A DNA stretch of 64,000 nt from Ophiura sarsii (GCA_035610835.1 CM069452.1:66002919-66066918); one strand, 5' to 3'; shown: positions 10,150-21,936, counted from the stretch's first letter. Notes: generated by a model from the sequence alone, not told the origin. Program-made: numbers and translations.

Positions 10150-11350
10150 AAACACATTGAACTTTCTCATTTATTCTACACATTGTAGATAACAAAGGGA
10201 TACAGCACCAATTGGCTTTTACATTATATTTCCTACAGACTACTCTCATACACCGTACCACACAGTGTTTCAGTTATCTAGATAAAGGAAGTTGTCTATG
10301 TGAATGCAGGAAGTTATTTTTTGTAAAAGGTGCAAACTGAAATTCCTAAAACCAGACAAAAATGCAGTGGAAACTTGTACACACAGAGTTGTTCAAGCGT
10401 TTTGGCTATTGCTATTTTGTAATCAGGAATTTGTGTGATGTAAAATCATGGCATGGTAAAATTTAAACTACAGACTTGATAAACACTTTTGTTATTAGGA
10501 ACCTTTTTTTTCTTCTTCACGTGTGAGCACTGACCATATTATGTGCATACAAGATTCCACCTAGAAGGGGATTTAAAACGTCCATTTTAAATGCATTGGA
10601 ATCAAATAATTATTTAATGAATAAAATTGCAGGGGGGGGGGGGGGGGATAAAAGAAATTAAACAGTTATGCTTGCTCCGTATAGAGATTTGGAATCATAT
10701 CAGCCATTAATATGCACATCATACAGCATTATAATAAATTATCAACATTGCTAATACTCTTCTACATTATTGAATTGGTCATTAAAATTACTGGATGTCA
10801 CCATTACAGCATAAATTGAACAATATTGTGGGCATGAGAATACAAATCTCCTCTTTATTTTGGCCCTTGAACATGGTTAAATAAGAAACCTGTCAATTAT
10901 CAACCTGTTGTAGGTTACATGGGAGGTTTAGATTAACAATGTTCAGGGGCCAATGCCACATATAGGATATAAGCTGCCAAACAATGGCATGTAATATTAA
11001 AATAATGCTTGAAAAATAAAGGTTTCCTTTTTGCGCTCTCTCATTAAAGATATACTCAAACAAACATTGGACACCTACTATTATATTATAACCCATGATA
11101 TACACAGGATGGCACATAGAATTATGGAATGTTAAGTGGTGCAATATGACTATCTTATAATTGCTAATGGCAATTATTGCAGTGTTTTAAATGCGACATC
11201 TAAATATCAAACTATACCATTAAAGCAAATGTACCATACAAAATCAGCCTACATGTATTCATTTTATATTATATCATGATGCCTAATTTCAACCATGTGA
11301 TAGTTTTTACTATCATTATGGCTGGACAAGAATGATGTGATATCATGATA
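10150..11350. other. AT-rich non-coding DNA with a poly-G tract
   Basis: The block is AT-rich and holds a run of 16 G at 10632-10647. No ORF with family features, splice-bounded exon or inverted-repeat element was found. Confidence 0.4.
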
Positions 11351-11353
11351 TAA

Positions 11354-11515
11354 AACAAATATTGAATGCTTTTTGTTTGTGCAATATGTAACACTATATC
11401 ACTCGGTCCAATTTGGATTATTCCATCACACTCGGCTTCGCCTCGTGCAATGGAAAAATCAAAATTTGACCTCAAGATATAGTTTGTACTATCACACGCT
11501 CAAGCATTCAATATT
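11354..11515. repeat. small inverted repeat (foldback)
   Basis: ACAAATATTGAATGCTT near 11354 is matched by AAGCATTCAATATTTGT near 11500. A second symmetric pair (GTGATAG/CTATCAC-like) and a GAGGCGAAGCC/GGCTTCGCCTC centre near 11430 suggest a degenerate foldback of about 160 bp. Confidence 0.4.
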
Positions 11516-12058
11516 TGTATACTATACTATAGCCTACTGTAGACGGAACCAGAAATTGATGACCCGATGTAGTAGAAGACACAGTATCCTGGATCCATAG
11601 GCCGCCCATATCCAAAGGGCCCGGCAATCCATGCCGCCTCCCCCCCCCCCCACCCCCCAATTGGCTGATGCCCAAAAATTGAAGAAAGAAAAAATGAAAG
11701 AAAATCAAGGCAAATTTGGCCACGAGCTATGAAAGTAGGTCACAATTAATATGTTTTCGAGGGATAACCCCCTTTGAACCCCAAATTGGCCCCTCCATGA
11801 GAACACTTCTGGATACACCCATGTCAGTAGAGAGCTAGCCTATCACATTGCATGGTTTCACGCCTAGTATGAACGAGCCTTCAGTTTCATATTCAAAAAT
11901 CACCAATAATATAGACTACAATTTCTTTAATAAGGAACAGGTGAATCTAGAATAATCTGCTAAAATATTTTCCCTCTACGAAATAAAATTGTATTTGTGT
12001 TATGCATTAGGAAATGTTACACAGGTATTTAACGTGAAATTTATATAATTGAGCATTA

Positions 12059-12361
12059 GGCTATATATTAAAAAATCTCTTGTCTCAAAGCTCTTCAGTT
12101 TTTCAAAACCTAATGCAGAATGCGGTTTTTTTTAAGGTTTTTTTTTTTTGAAATATAAAATATTGAAATCCTTGTAAAACTGACCTTTTGTATTTAAAAC
12201 GATGTGATCAATGAAAATCTGAAAAATCTGTGAAATTTTGGGATTTTTTTTAAATTTTTAAAAAACAATTAAAAAATAGAGAATTTTGTTTTTCTAACGC
12301 GCATCAATTAACTAACGCCGCGCGGGAGCTTTGAGACAAACTTGATTTTTTTTATATAGCC
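12059..12361. mobile_element. Harbinger-like MITE, GGCTATATTAAAAA family, copy 2
   Basis: The termini GGCTATATATTAAAAAATC and (right end) TTTTTATATAGCC match copy 1 at 8969-9218, as do the inner TTGTCTCAAAGCTCTTCAG and GAGCTTTGAGACAAA segments. The left flank is TTA and the right flank TTT, so the target duplication is imperfect. Extra internal T-rich sequence makes it 303 bp. Confidence 0.7.
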
Positions 12362-12479
12362 TTTACTACTATATATATAGGCTTACATTGGAGCTTAATG
12401 CTATAAGAATCTATAGGGATACAACACATCCTCCATGTAGTCCATTAGCCTTTCTGGCTTTTACTGCTGGAGGGATGTT

Positions 12480-12985
12480 ATATTAAAGGCATATTACCTG
12501 TATTCAATCTATTTCATGGAACGCCCTCTATCTTTGATTTTTTTTCCAAACTATATTTTATAAACATGAAACTAAAATATCTTGTAAGTTAACAGAGCAA
12601 TACGATTTCTAATTACGTCAACATCATGGTTTGAAATAAACCCCAGACAACTTATTTATATACCGAGTGTTTTTGGTTCGTAAATAGAATTCCATGGTTT
12701 GACACAATATTAAAGCTGTTTACAGTGTTTCCGGCTACGATCCCAACTGTACACTTAAGTGAACACAACAGTACAATGGAATGATGAAAATCGAAAAAAT
12801 ATGTTGAAATAAATGAATATATATCCTTGAATAAATTGGATGCAGATTTTCATTGTGATTTAGTAAAGTTATGTGATTTTTCTGCAGAAAACACAGCCAA
12901 GATCAATTGATGAGTCTGGGAAGTCTTTTCTGATAGGCAAACTTCATTATAAGAGAGAAACAAATATGTGTAAAAGTATGACAAA
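12480..12985. repeat. dispersed repeat G, copy 1 (MITE-free)
   Basis: This stretch matches 30292-31030: shared stretches include ATTAAAGGCATAT, CCCTCTATCT, ACAGAGCAATAC, GTAAATAGAATTCCATGGTT, CAACTGTACAC and GATTTAGTAAAGTT. Copy 1 lacks the 233-bp MITE found in copy 2 and so shows the unoccupied site. Non-coding; class unknown. Confidence 0.7.
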
Positions 12986-13570
12986 GATCACAAAAAAATT
13001 CTTGGGGCCTGTTTTAAACTTAGGTAGGGTTGCACAAATATGATCCTGCTCGTATTTAATTTATTATTACACTTTCAATACATTTCAATTCTTAAAATTG
13101 TACTAAAATAATGTTAATCTCAAATTACTATTATTTCTCAAAATTTCTTAAACTTCCAACCAAGTCAACTGAACTTTTTACAAATTCTTTATTAAATTAA
13201 AGCCTTTTTATTCTTGCCTATGATTTGTCCTGGAAAATGTGTTTAGAGAATAAAACGGATTTCTGTCATACTGTGCTTCATTAAATGTGTGACATTGTAC
13301 ATGTGCAATACAATGCTTGGATCGTCAGAATCACCAATAGTCTACTCTATAGTTTGATCAGTTCCAAATTGGTGAAACCTTACAGCAGCGCTCGAATGAA
13401 TACTGAAGGATGTGAGCGCGAATGAAGGCAATAGTACACTGTGTACTATTGCGTGCATGCGACCAATACCGTGGGTGTGAGGCCATAATCGTGGGCATAC
13501 GGTTGGATTTATTACTTTTGCGCGCGGAGAGATAAAAAACGATTTCTCAACAATTCTGGAACTGAACTAT

Positions 13571-14238
13571 CACTAGGAGAACTGAAACGGCGTCATTGTC
13601 GTAGTTTTGGATTCAAAGTTCAAATAGCATCAATTGACATCAAATAGCTTCAAATGGCATCTAAAAGTTGCAAATTGATTCAAATGGCATCAATGATGCC
13701 ATTTTTGCATCAGTGAACTCATTGGCATTAGTGAAATCATAGTTGGCATTAGTGAAATCATAGTTGGCATCAGTGAAGTCATATTTGGCATCAGTGATGC
13801 TGATTTGGAATCAGTGAAATCTTTTTTGGCATCAGGTAAGTTATTTTGGCATCAGTGAAGTTTTGTTGCATCAGTGAAGTTATTTTGGCTTATTTGAATG
13901 TTATTTGTTAAAATGTTATAGTATGAAAATAAGGATTCACCTTTTAATAACAATGCCAAAATAACTTCACTGATGCCAAAATAACTTCACAGATGCCAAA
14001 ATAACTTCACTGATGCCAACAAAGAATTCACTGATGCCAACAAAGACTTCACTTATTCCAAATCAGCATCACTGATGCCAAATATGACTTCATTGATGCA
14101 AAAATGGCATCATATGGCATCATTGATGCCTTTTGAATAAATTCGCAACTTTTAGATGCCATTAGAAGTTATTTTATGTCAATTGATGCCATTTGAAACC
14201 AAAAGTACGACAATGATGCAGTTTCAGTTCTCCTAGTG
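13571..14238. mobile_element. 668-bp foldback element built from GATGCC-rich minisatellite
   Basis: The outer ends CACTAGGAGAACTGAAAC (13571) and GTTTCAGTTCTCCTAGTG (to 14238) are inverted, with TAT on both flanks. Inside, the left arm is a run of degenerate units around TGGCATCAGTGAAGTTATTT and the right arm carries the complementary AAATAACTTCACTGATGCCA units. The whole can fold into one long hairpin with a short AT-rich loop near 13900. No open frame. Confidence 0.8.
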
Positions 14239-15009
14239 TATAGAAATGATTGTATCTATGGGAAAGAAACAAATGTTTTGATACATCTCTCGTCATAATG
14301 TTCCATCAGGGAATGTAATTAAAACAAGTGTTTACAGGGTCAGAAAAATCGAGGAGAATCCGAGAATCCATTCTTGCCAAGATTCAGGATGGAAAAGTTG
14401 CGAGAATCCTAGTTGATTCTTGTGGATAATCTGACTAAATACATTATTTGTAAATTCTCAGCAAATCCTTTGAACTCTAAATGGATTCTTGCACCCTTTG
14501 ACGAATTTCTGGCCCTGGTTTACCAACATGATGGAAGTCGATATTAAGAAGCATAGTTACTCTCTGAATCAATAGAAAGATTTTAGAAGCATAGTTACTT
14601 TCTGAATCAATAGAAAGATAGTGTTGGTGCATACCCACCAATTCAATATAAAGAAAATATATATGATTTGGCCCAATGCAATACTATTATTAAATACATA
14701 TCAAATAGATTTATGAACTGCTCAGTTAATGCTCTTATTGTGGAACCTTGTTAACACAAAGTTGCAGTGGCCTTGGGTTTGTGTTTACATTAATTTACAT
14801 TATGCAATTTATTTTAATTAAAACAAAAACAAACTCAAACTTGGGACTTAAAACTCACCTTGTGTTATCAGAAATACTTTCAAATTTAACAGGATTTGTG
14901 TTGTGTATTAACAAGGTTCCAATATTCTACACATAATAGTGTAATTATTATCATTTTCAATCAACAATTTAATCATTCAAACTTACTATAGGAGGTTGAA
15001 AGTACTCAC

Positions 15010-15260
15010 ATATCGAGGGTTGAGCGCCAGAAGGCCGTAACTCAAGAAATGCTACTTTGAGATAATTGACTTCAAATATTTGGGACTCGTTACAATACAC
15101 GTAGCACCCAACTTACAACTCTAATTTTAGTCATATTAAGATATTTATGAGTTATCTCTTCATGGTTCTGAAAATCCAGGTTATATGGATTATTTTTGTA
15201 CCAAAATATCAATTTGCCCAAAAATTGAGTTACAGCCTTCTGGCGCTCAGCCCTCGATAT
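15010..15260. mobile_element. MITE with 36-bp terminal inverted repeats
   Basis: 15010-15045 (ATATCGAGGGTTGAGCGCCA...) pairs with 15225-15260 (...GGCGCTCAGCCCTCGATAT) with about three mismatches. 251 bp. It sits just beyond the stop codon of the TRIM-NHL gene, within its likely 3' UTR or flank. Termini beginning ATATCG recall the element at 2754-3213. Confidence 0.75.
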
Positions 15261-15498
15261 AAGGTTAAGGTATACAGGAACATGTGCCGCTCTTATTGGC
15301 AAGACTCGTTTTTTTGCAAAAATTCCCTAAGCATGGGGTATGATTTGTGCTGGAAACCCCTAAACATGGGTCCCAAATCGTGAAAACCCAGTCATATCAG
15401 CTATTTTTTAGATAAAACTCCCTAAAAGATTTCAAACCTCCGGCAGCATACAACAAATAATTTGAGTACCACCTCCCCGGGTTTGTATCAATCCATCA

Positions 15499-16197
15499 TC
15501 ATTGGAATATTTGGACTCGGTCATTCTTTGTATCGCACACCACAACATTTCCATTCTTTGTCACCACAACACCTCTGGGTGATGCAAACTGTCCACCCTC
15601 TGACCCTACCTCACCAAAGGTCACTAGTGGCTGACCTTCAGGAGTGAAAATCTGCACTCTGTGATTAGACGTCTCCGAAACAGCGATGAAACCATTGTGG
15701 TCTACGCTGATATCAGCCGGGCTTCTCAATTCCCCTAAGCCACTGCCTTCCGTGCCGAAACTACGTACAAATGCACCCTCTGGAGTAAATACCTGGATAC
15801 GATTGTTGTTGGAGTCTACGACCGCGACTTCACCATTGCCTAACACAGCGACTCCAGTAGGATAATCTAGTTTGCCCACATCCTTTCCTCTACCCCCAAA
15901 TGCACTTACAAAGCTACCCGATGTATTGAACACTCGGACTTTGTGATTAGCCCGGTCACATACATACATCGTTCCCTGAGCAGAACACGCTAAACCCCAA
16001 GGGCAAAACTTCTCTTCTCCTATACTGACCTTTGCCCTTAAATGACCTTTGACCTGACCATCAATGGATAAGAGTTGTACCTCTCTGCGGTCTGGGTTGC
16101 TGACACATATGTGACCCGCTGGGTGTATTGCTAAACCAGTAAGGCCATGCTTGAAGCTTCCTCTTGCTGGTAGACTGATGGACTTCAAATGTTTCCC
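15499..16197 (-). CDS. TRIM-NHL coding exon 5: NHL blades 2-6 and stop
   Basis: Acceptor CCTACAG|GGG; the exon ends at TGA 15501-15499 after DRVQIFQ. It carries five NHL repeats recognisable by the P.G(V/L)A...G..(Y/A)V.D..N.R(V/I)Q(V/I)F pattern. The protein ends immediately after the last RVQIF strand, so blade six may be completed by the first strand (Velcro closure). Confidence 0.9.
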   Translation of the reverse strand, partial: GKHLKSISLPARGSFKHGLTGLAIHPAGHICVSNPDRREVQLLSIDGQVKGHLRAKVSIGEEKFCPWGLACSAQGTMYVCDRANHKVRVFNTSGSFVSAFGGRGKDVGKLDYPTGVAVLGNGEVAVVDSNNNRIQVFTPEGAFVRSFGTEGSGLGELRSPADISVDHNGFIAVSETSNHRVQIFTPEGQPLVTFGEVGSEGGQFASPRGVVVTKNGNVVVCDTKNDRVQIFQ

Positions 16198-19100
16198 CTG
16201 TAGGTTCAATTCAAAATGGAAATTAAAACAAATTAAAAAAGTTGATTTTTTTTTGTTGTACCCCTTGTGTGATGAGAAAAACTCTCGAGTGGAGTAATAT
16301 TCTTTTATTACACCAATTGACTTAATTTAACAGAGTTATTTCATTATAAAATATCAAATGTTCCATTAAAAGGAAACCCAGTAGCTTCTGGACACAAGCC
16401 TATAAAAGCAGAGGGGAGGGGATGTGGTGAACTTCATTGGATGCATGCTTATAGTTTCACACTCTATCCGCTCAATATAATTCAAAGTAAGGTGACGAAA
16501 CAAAGAAACCCTGTTCTAACTGACCCGACCGACCCATTTTTTTTAGAAATCTGTGAGAACAAAAATCATGATATTTATGATTCATATGGTCATTTTGAAG
16601 GGGGAAAAGAAGAAGAAGAAAAAAGTGACCAATCGACTGATGACCCTGAGAGGTCCGTTTACCGTAGAGAAAAGGGTTTCTTTGTTTTGTCGCCTAAGTA
16701 AAAAGGATTATTATGATGGCAAACATAATTTTTTTTTTAAATGACAATTTCATAAATTGCTTTTAAATTGATAAAACGAAATTATTTTGTTGCCTAAAAA
16801 GCCTGCTGCCCTTTTCCAAACCTTATTGATTGAAGCGATTGTAAGTGAGCTCCCCATTTATGCTGGTTCCCTGCACCCTGTATGCCCCGCCAAACTTATC
16901 CATAGGTGCAGGTACATGGTTCTCCATTGCCGGCCGTAACAGTAAGCTCAACACATTGCATTGTCGCTCTGTTATGGTGAAGTTCGGCGCTGTGGTTAAC
17001 GCAGATACACATGTAGTTTGTGCCAATCAGCAAATTTGCTATCGTTCTAAGCGTGACGCTGGCTTGATCAAATTTATTTGAGGATCTATTTTTTGTCAAT
17101 CATGAATATGCATGACTTTTATGCCAGTAAATCAGCTTTGAGTGGAAATCAGCGTGTACCTGCATCTATGGATAAGTTGTGTGGAGCCCATTTTGATGTA
17201 GGGAACTAGCATACTCCCCATTAAGCCTAAAAGTGAGATGTATGATGGGAATCCATGGGTGGAGCCCTTTGGCAAATATGATACTTCTTCACGAACCTGA
17301 TTATCAAATATCTTGATCTCATATGTCATGCCGTTGGTGATTGCCAAGGAACCATTTGGCAATTCTGCCACAGCCAAGGGACTGCTTAGCAGGCCTGGAC
17401 CGCCATCATATCCAAACTGCAGGGTCATCTTTCCCATTGACATGTAGCGACTAGAGGGTTGCTGTTCTATGCGTCCTGGGTGCGATGTTTTTGTTGGGGT
17501 GAATTGTTCAGGTTTCTTTGGCGCCTATGAAAACAGAAAAGGCAACATTTCAATATTCATGAAAACTATAATAGCAAATTCATAATATTAGGCGAAATAT
17601 AAGTATTATTTTATTGCCTTTAGTTCAGCTTCTGTGTATCCTTGTTTTTAAAGGCTGATGGAATTAGCCTATACTGTATTTGTCTTCCTCTGGACTTTGA
17701 CGTAACTTAACAGGCACAGCTTTTACGCATTTGTATGTATCTTCCGCCTTTTTCAACGCTTTTGTGTATACGCCAGCAACGTGAGTAGGCGAGTGCGTTA
17801 TGTGCTGCAATTAGTAGAATACATGGTTACGTCACTGTCTTGTGATGGCCAAATAGACTATAGCATCAAATCTTCTGTTGAAGGATTGTATAGCTCCACG
17901 CTGACATCTGCTAATCCCGACTTGTTGGAGGCGTTAATTAGCCAGCTGCGAGCACCAGCCATCACTAGTATACCCATTTGAAGTACCAGTGCCTGGCTAT
18001 TAAGGCAGGGTGTTAACCCTTTTTACATGAAGTTTATCAAACGCTGTAACTTTTGAACTATTAATGTGATGTATATAAAAGTATATAAAAGTTTACATTT
18101 TGAAATTGAAATGAGTCAGAGAATCCATTTTTACTCTCAAATTTCAATAAAAATTCAGATTTAAAAAAATGTTGACCAACAAAAAAATAAACAGTTTTCG
18201 GTAAAATCATATGCCGAAAATGCACAGAGACACTTCTCAAGGATTGCTTTTTATTGTTTTTATTGTTTTCATAAAAATGCTTAGTTTTTTTAGGTAAAAA
18301 AATGGAACCGCTAAAAGTAAGTTATACTATAATAGCTCATGTACCAGCTGGATGGATGGATGAGGCAGGCACAAATCCAGTGCTAAGATTGTATATATCC
18401 TCATGCTGTAGCAGACACTTTACACTGGTGTACTCCAAGAGTACTCTCTTTTCACATTCTCTTTTCACATTATTTTAATTCATAACAGGATCAGATCATT
18501 CATTAAAACCATTGTATATTCCCGTATATTACCTGGGTATCAGCTGTCCCTTGCACATGAGCTGGAGGATGTCCTTGGACCGGAACCTGCCCTTGACCGA
18601 CTGGAGCCTGCTTCTGGCTGGTTGGAACCTGCCCTTGGCCTAAGGAAGCATGCCCTTGTACAGGGGCATGCCCTTGGATGGTTGGAGAATGCATTTGTCC
18701 ACCTGGAGCAATAACCTGTTGCCCAACAGATGGAGCAGTCTGTTGCTGCAGCGTGTGATAAGGAGGCTGTTGCTTGACCGCTGTTGTTGGATGGGACATA
18801 CCCGGAGGAGTTGTTGGCACAGAGGTCTGGACTGGAGCACCCTTCTTCTGCTGTCCAGATGGCATTCTGGGAGAGCCCGTTGAGGGCGGTTGGACTTTGT
18901 GCAATTGATTTGTTGCTGTTACGTGTCCCCACCCACGGATACCGGCTAACAGGTTATCCATGCCGGTCTCCAGGAGATTAAGTTGCGTAAGTTGCAGTTC
19001 AAGACCTTTCTGAAGGTTCGTGTTGACTGCCTGTGCCTATGGGTAAATATTTTACAAAAGTTATTGATACGCAACATATCTTGTCTCTTCATATGCAGTC

Positions 19101-21916
19101 TATCATTGACTGATTACTCACCATAACATAGTGATATAACAACAACAACAACAACAATAACAAACGGGTATTTAGGACGCTATTTACATATGTACCATAG
19201 CGTTTACAAGAAAATAAAGTTAAAATAAATAAGTCTTAAGATTACTTTTAAAAGTCTCCGTTGACTGAGCAGTTCTGAGGTGTATTGGCAGGGAGTAGAG
19301 CGAGCAGGGACATACACAGAGAACTGCTCAGCCAAATAGGGACATCAACTCTTCTACCAACCGCGAACACAAGGCGAGCAGCGCTGTTTTGCAGGCGGCT
19401 GACATCCTTTGCCGAAAGCAAAGTGAATAAGGCATTGCAATAGTCAAGTCTAGAGGTGACTTAAGCACGGACTGCGTGGTGACATGTTTCTTTGTCAATA
19501 AATCTCCTGATACGCCATAAATTTCGGATGTGAAACAGAGTTGTTTTGCGCAGGTTGTTTACGTGAGGTGCGAGGGACATAGTTGAGTCTAGGAAACAGC
19601 CAAGGTTTGTGATAACATATTTCTGATATGCACTGTTTATTCCATTTTGACTGAATACATGTAGATAGATGTGGGCTCAGTTTCATATAGACTAGCTAAT
19701 TCATCAACAAACCCATATTAGGAACAGATTTATTTATAGGCTTGAAATGAACCTAAATGAAAGAAGGACATGAGCAATGAATAACAGGGGCCGATTGTAA
19801 ACAAGTTAAGCCATACATATTAAACGATCATCACAATACCACTATACTTGAATTCCAATCAAGTTGGGATATTTCAGCATAGGCCTATATTAAGTCCTAC
19901 TTGTTGCAGTAATTGAAGCATCACTTTAATATTATTTATGCATGCGACAGTTATGCCAACACAACTTTTTTTTAATATATCTTTTATTTATTTATTTCAA
20001 ATGCCTGCTGGGGGTAAACTAAATAAAAATTGATTAATTTATATGCGTACCTGTAAGAGAATTGCAGCAACTTGTTCATGGTCATTCCGTGTCCCGATCG
20101 TTGCACTTACAGACAGTTTATCATTCAGCGCCTGGCACAACTTATCCATACCCTGTTTCTTGACCTCAACTTTGACCTCCTCCGTCTCGACACTCAGCAA
20201 TGCCCTCTGGTGTATCGCCTCGATGTCTTTTAGTAAGTGCTCCTTGCGCTGTCGCACGATCCCCTCCACAGAGTCTAGGACATCTGTGATGCGCTTACGG
20301 GCGGCCAAACGCCACTGATGGTAGCGTTGTTTCTCCTGTTGCAGCGAATGATTTGCTTTGGTGAAGACCTGTTCGATTGCAAAAGAAAATGCGATGATTT
20401 CGAGAAGAACAAAACATTCATAACGATTTTCACTCTATGTGCCACTATCAGCTATCATATTTGGCATGCAAACAATTGTTTAGATCAATATCATTTTTTC
20501 AGCTGTTTTCAGTGTTTTATGATAAGCTCCCTTTCATTTCTTCATTGGGGCACCATTGTCAGTGTACTGGTCAAGAAGTTTGATGAGAATCCAAGAATCT
20601 ATTCTCGCAAAAATTCTCAACAATTCCAGGAATATCAAAATAGATTCTCGTAAACTCGAGCAGGTTTACAAAGTAGATTCAGAAGATTCTAAGGATTCTC
20701 ATGAAGTTATCCAACAAGAATCTAAATTAATTCCCTCAGTATGTAACAAGATTCTAAACCTGAGTGTGTCAACATCAGCTAAAGTGTACATTAAAACTGT
20801 AATTTCTTCGATTTAGACTTGATTCACACACCACGGAGGAGATCAAATTATCTTCAGAATTTTACAAGGATAAGGTCAAACCTGAACCTGAGAAACCCCT
20901 AGAAGAGTTTGCCACAGACAAACTGGTCATACACCTGTTCATTTGATGACAGACTGTATAGAGTTAACATGGAGAAGAGTTTGCCACAGACAAACTGGTC
21001 CCAAGAGTTTGCCACAGACAAACTGGTCTAAGAGTTTGCCACAGACAAACTGGTCATACACTTGTTCACTTGATGACAGACTGTAGAGACAACATGGAGA
21101 AGAGTTTGCCACAGACAAACTGGTCATACCTGTTGACTTTATGACAGGTTGTATAGAGTTATTATGGAGAAATTGTAACCGTGTCAAATTCCCAAGAGAA
21201 CTGGAAGTTCATGTAGCTAGCAACCAAAAGTGATAGCTTGCCATTGTAGAGTCAGAAAAACTGTACTTTAGTCCCAGATTCTGGACTGTACAAATATTGC
21301 TCGATACCAGAACACAATTTGGCATTCCAGTATTGGACGATATTGGAACATTAGAATTGTACCAGTATCGAGCGGTACTGGCAAATTTCATGTGCCAATA
21401 TCGTGAGATACTAGTATACCAGTATCTGGGACCTATAAAGAACACCTTTCCGAGGAGTCTTTTAATTTAGGTTTATAAATCTGTTTGTTGTGACAATGAA
21501 AACATTTATACCTCTCTGTCTCTTTCCATCAAGAGCAATGCCCCTTGAAGACTTCTTTGTATATCTAGCTGACTATCACCCTGTGCTGCCAAATCACCAC
21601 CCGGCATCTTGACCGGACTGGGTGGTTTTTGCACCTGGTGCTGTGGCAGATTGGTGTGTGACTGGAGGGCTTGAGTCCTGTGATGCTCCAGAAATCTCTG
21701 CATGGTTAGATCATTGGGGAAGGCTGCCACGCCACCTGTGGGTACTGGACTCTCTTCTCTACATTCTGGACACACGATGAAGTTGTACTGTACAAGGCCT
21801 TGCAGACAGGCTTCACACAGGGTGTGCTTACATGGAAGCTGCTTTGGCGGGGTCTTGAACTGCTCATAGCATATGGGGCACTCCAACAGATTGGCGAAGC
21901 TGGAGTCGGAGGCCAT
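15499..21916 (-). CDS. RING-coiled coil-NHL protein (TRIM-NHL type, no B-box), five coding exons
   Basis: Joining 21916-21512, 20368-20051, 19036-18533, 17524-17297 and 16197-15499 gives an uninterrupted 717-residue protein. All four introns are GT-AG, about 1.0-1.1 kb long and in phase 0. Domains: C3HC4 RING (C13, C16, C29, H31, C34, C37, C49, C52), a coiled coil at about 136-235, a Gln/Pro/Gly-rich linker at about 270-409, and six NHL repeats at about 440-717 that should close a beta-propeller. No B-box zinc ligands follow the RING; GGVAAFPNDLTMQRFLEHH stands there instead, as I recall from nhl-1/TRIM32-like proteins. The family members are E3 ubiquitin ligases whose NHL propeller binds RNA or protein. 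The start is the first ATG, seven residues before the RING core. The exact orthologue is uncertain (nhl-1-, TRIM2/3- or TRIM32-like). Confidence 0.92.
16491..16694. mobile_element. Harbinger-like MITE, GGCGACG family, copy 2 (in TRIM-NHL intron 4)
   Basis: The termini GGTGACGAAACAAAGAAACC (16491) and GGGTTTCTTTGTTTTGTCGCC (to 16694) are inverted with few mismatches. TAA is duplicated at 16488-16490 and 16695-16697. Open frames here are by-products of purine-rich sequence. Confidence 0.8.
17297..17524 (-). CDS. TRIM-NHL coding exon 4: first NHL blade
   Basis: The exon is 228 bp, acceptor TTCATAG| and donor GATAATCAG|GTTCGT. Residues 410-485 hold a short basic lead and the first blade (LQFGYDGGPGLLSSPLAVAE ... 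EIKIFDNQ). Reading past the donor gives unrelated residues, while the next exon resumes with GKHLKSISLPARG, as expected after FDNQ. Confidence 0.87.
18533..19036 (-). CDS. TRIM-NHL coding exon 3: helix end and low-complexity linker
   Basis: The exon is 504 bp, acceptor CCCATAG| and donor ACCCAG|GTAATA. It first encodes AQAVNTNLQKGLELQLTQLN, continuing the helix, then a Pro/Gln/Gly/His-rich linker with repeated VQGH and GQGQVP words. An alternative acceptor six bases further in (CACAG|) would remove only Ala-Gln. Linker length and sequence are the least conserved part of such proteins. Confidence 0.85.
19139..19163. repeat. (AAC)n microsatellite
   Basis: A short run of AAC/ACA trinucleotides in TRIM-NHL intron 2, with one interruption (AAT). 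Confidence 0.8.
20051..20368 (-). CDS. TRIM-NHL coding exon 2: coiled coil
   Basis: The exon is 318 bp, bounded by GAACAG| and |GTACGC, phase 0 at both ends. Residues 136-241 are rich in Lys, Glu, Gln and Leu with heptad-like spacing (VLDSVEGIVRQRKEHLLKDI), typical of the oligomerising helix of TRIM proteins. The open frame begins before the first internal Met, so the Met is not a start. Confidence 0.88.
20903..21170. repeat. minisatellite in TRIM-NHL intron 1
   Basis: AAGAGTTTGCCACAGACAAA followed by CTGGTC occurs five times (from about 20903, 20974, 21003, 21029, 21099). Longer spacers (CTGTTCA...TGATGACAGACTGTA...ACATGGAG) are repeated between copies 1-2 and 4-5. Each core is itself a small hairpin (GTTTG...CAAAC). 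Confidence 0.85.
21252..21446. mobile_element. palindrome-array element A (in TRIM-NHL intron 1)
   Basis: The left end CAGAAAAACTGTACTTTAGT then CCCAGATTCTGG and the right end CCAGTATCTGGGACCTATAA are inverted. Between them are about four units of the CCAGTATCGNNCGATACTGG type, mostly decayed (TATTG, GATATTGG). Same family as 44121, 61687 and 62965. Confidence 0.7.
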
Positions 21917-21936
21917 TGCGGCTGTATTCCTTGAAC
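21512..21936 (-). CDS. TRIM-NHL coding exon 1: RING finger (with 20 bp of 5' UTR)
   Basis: ATG at 21916-21914; a likely acceptor (GATACAG|) at 21937 means an upstream non-coding exon exists. The exon encodes residues 1-135 with the RING CPICYEQF...CKHTLCEACL...CPECR. It ends GACAGAGAG|GTATAA, where reading on would meet a stop at once. Confidence 0.9.

Noticed and set aside
18540..18932. Alternative-frame ORFs (both strands) over TRIM-NHL exon 3
   Set aside because: Low-complexity coding sequence leaves other frames open; only the frame that splices in phase with exons 2 and 4 is supported.
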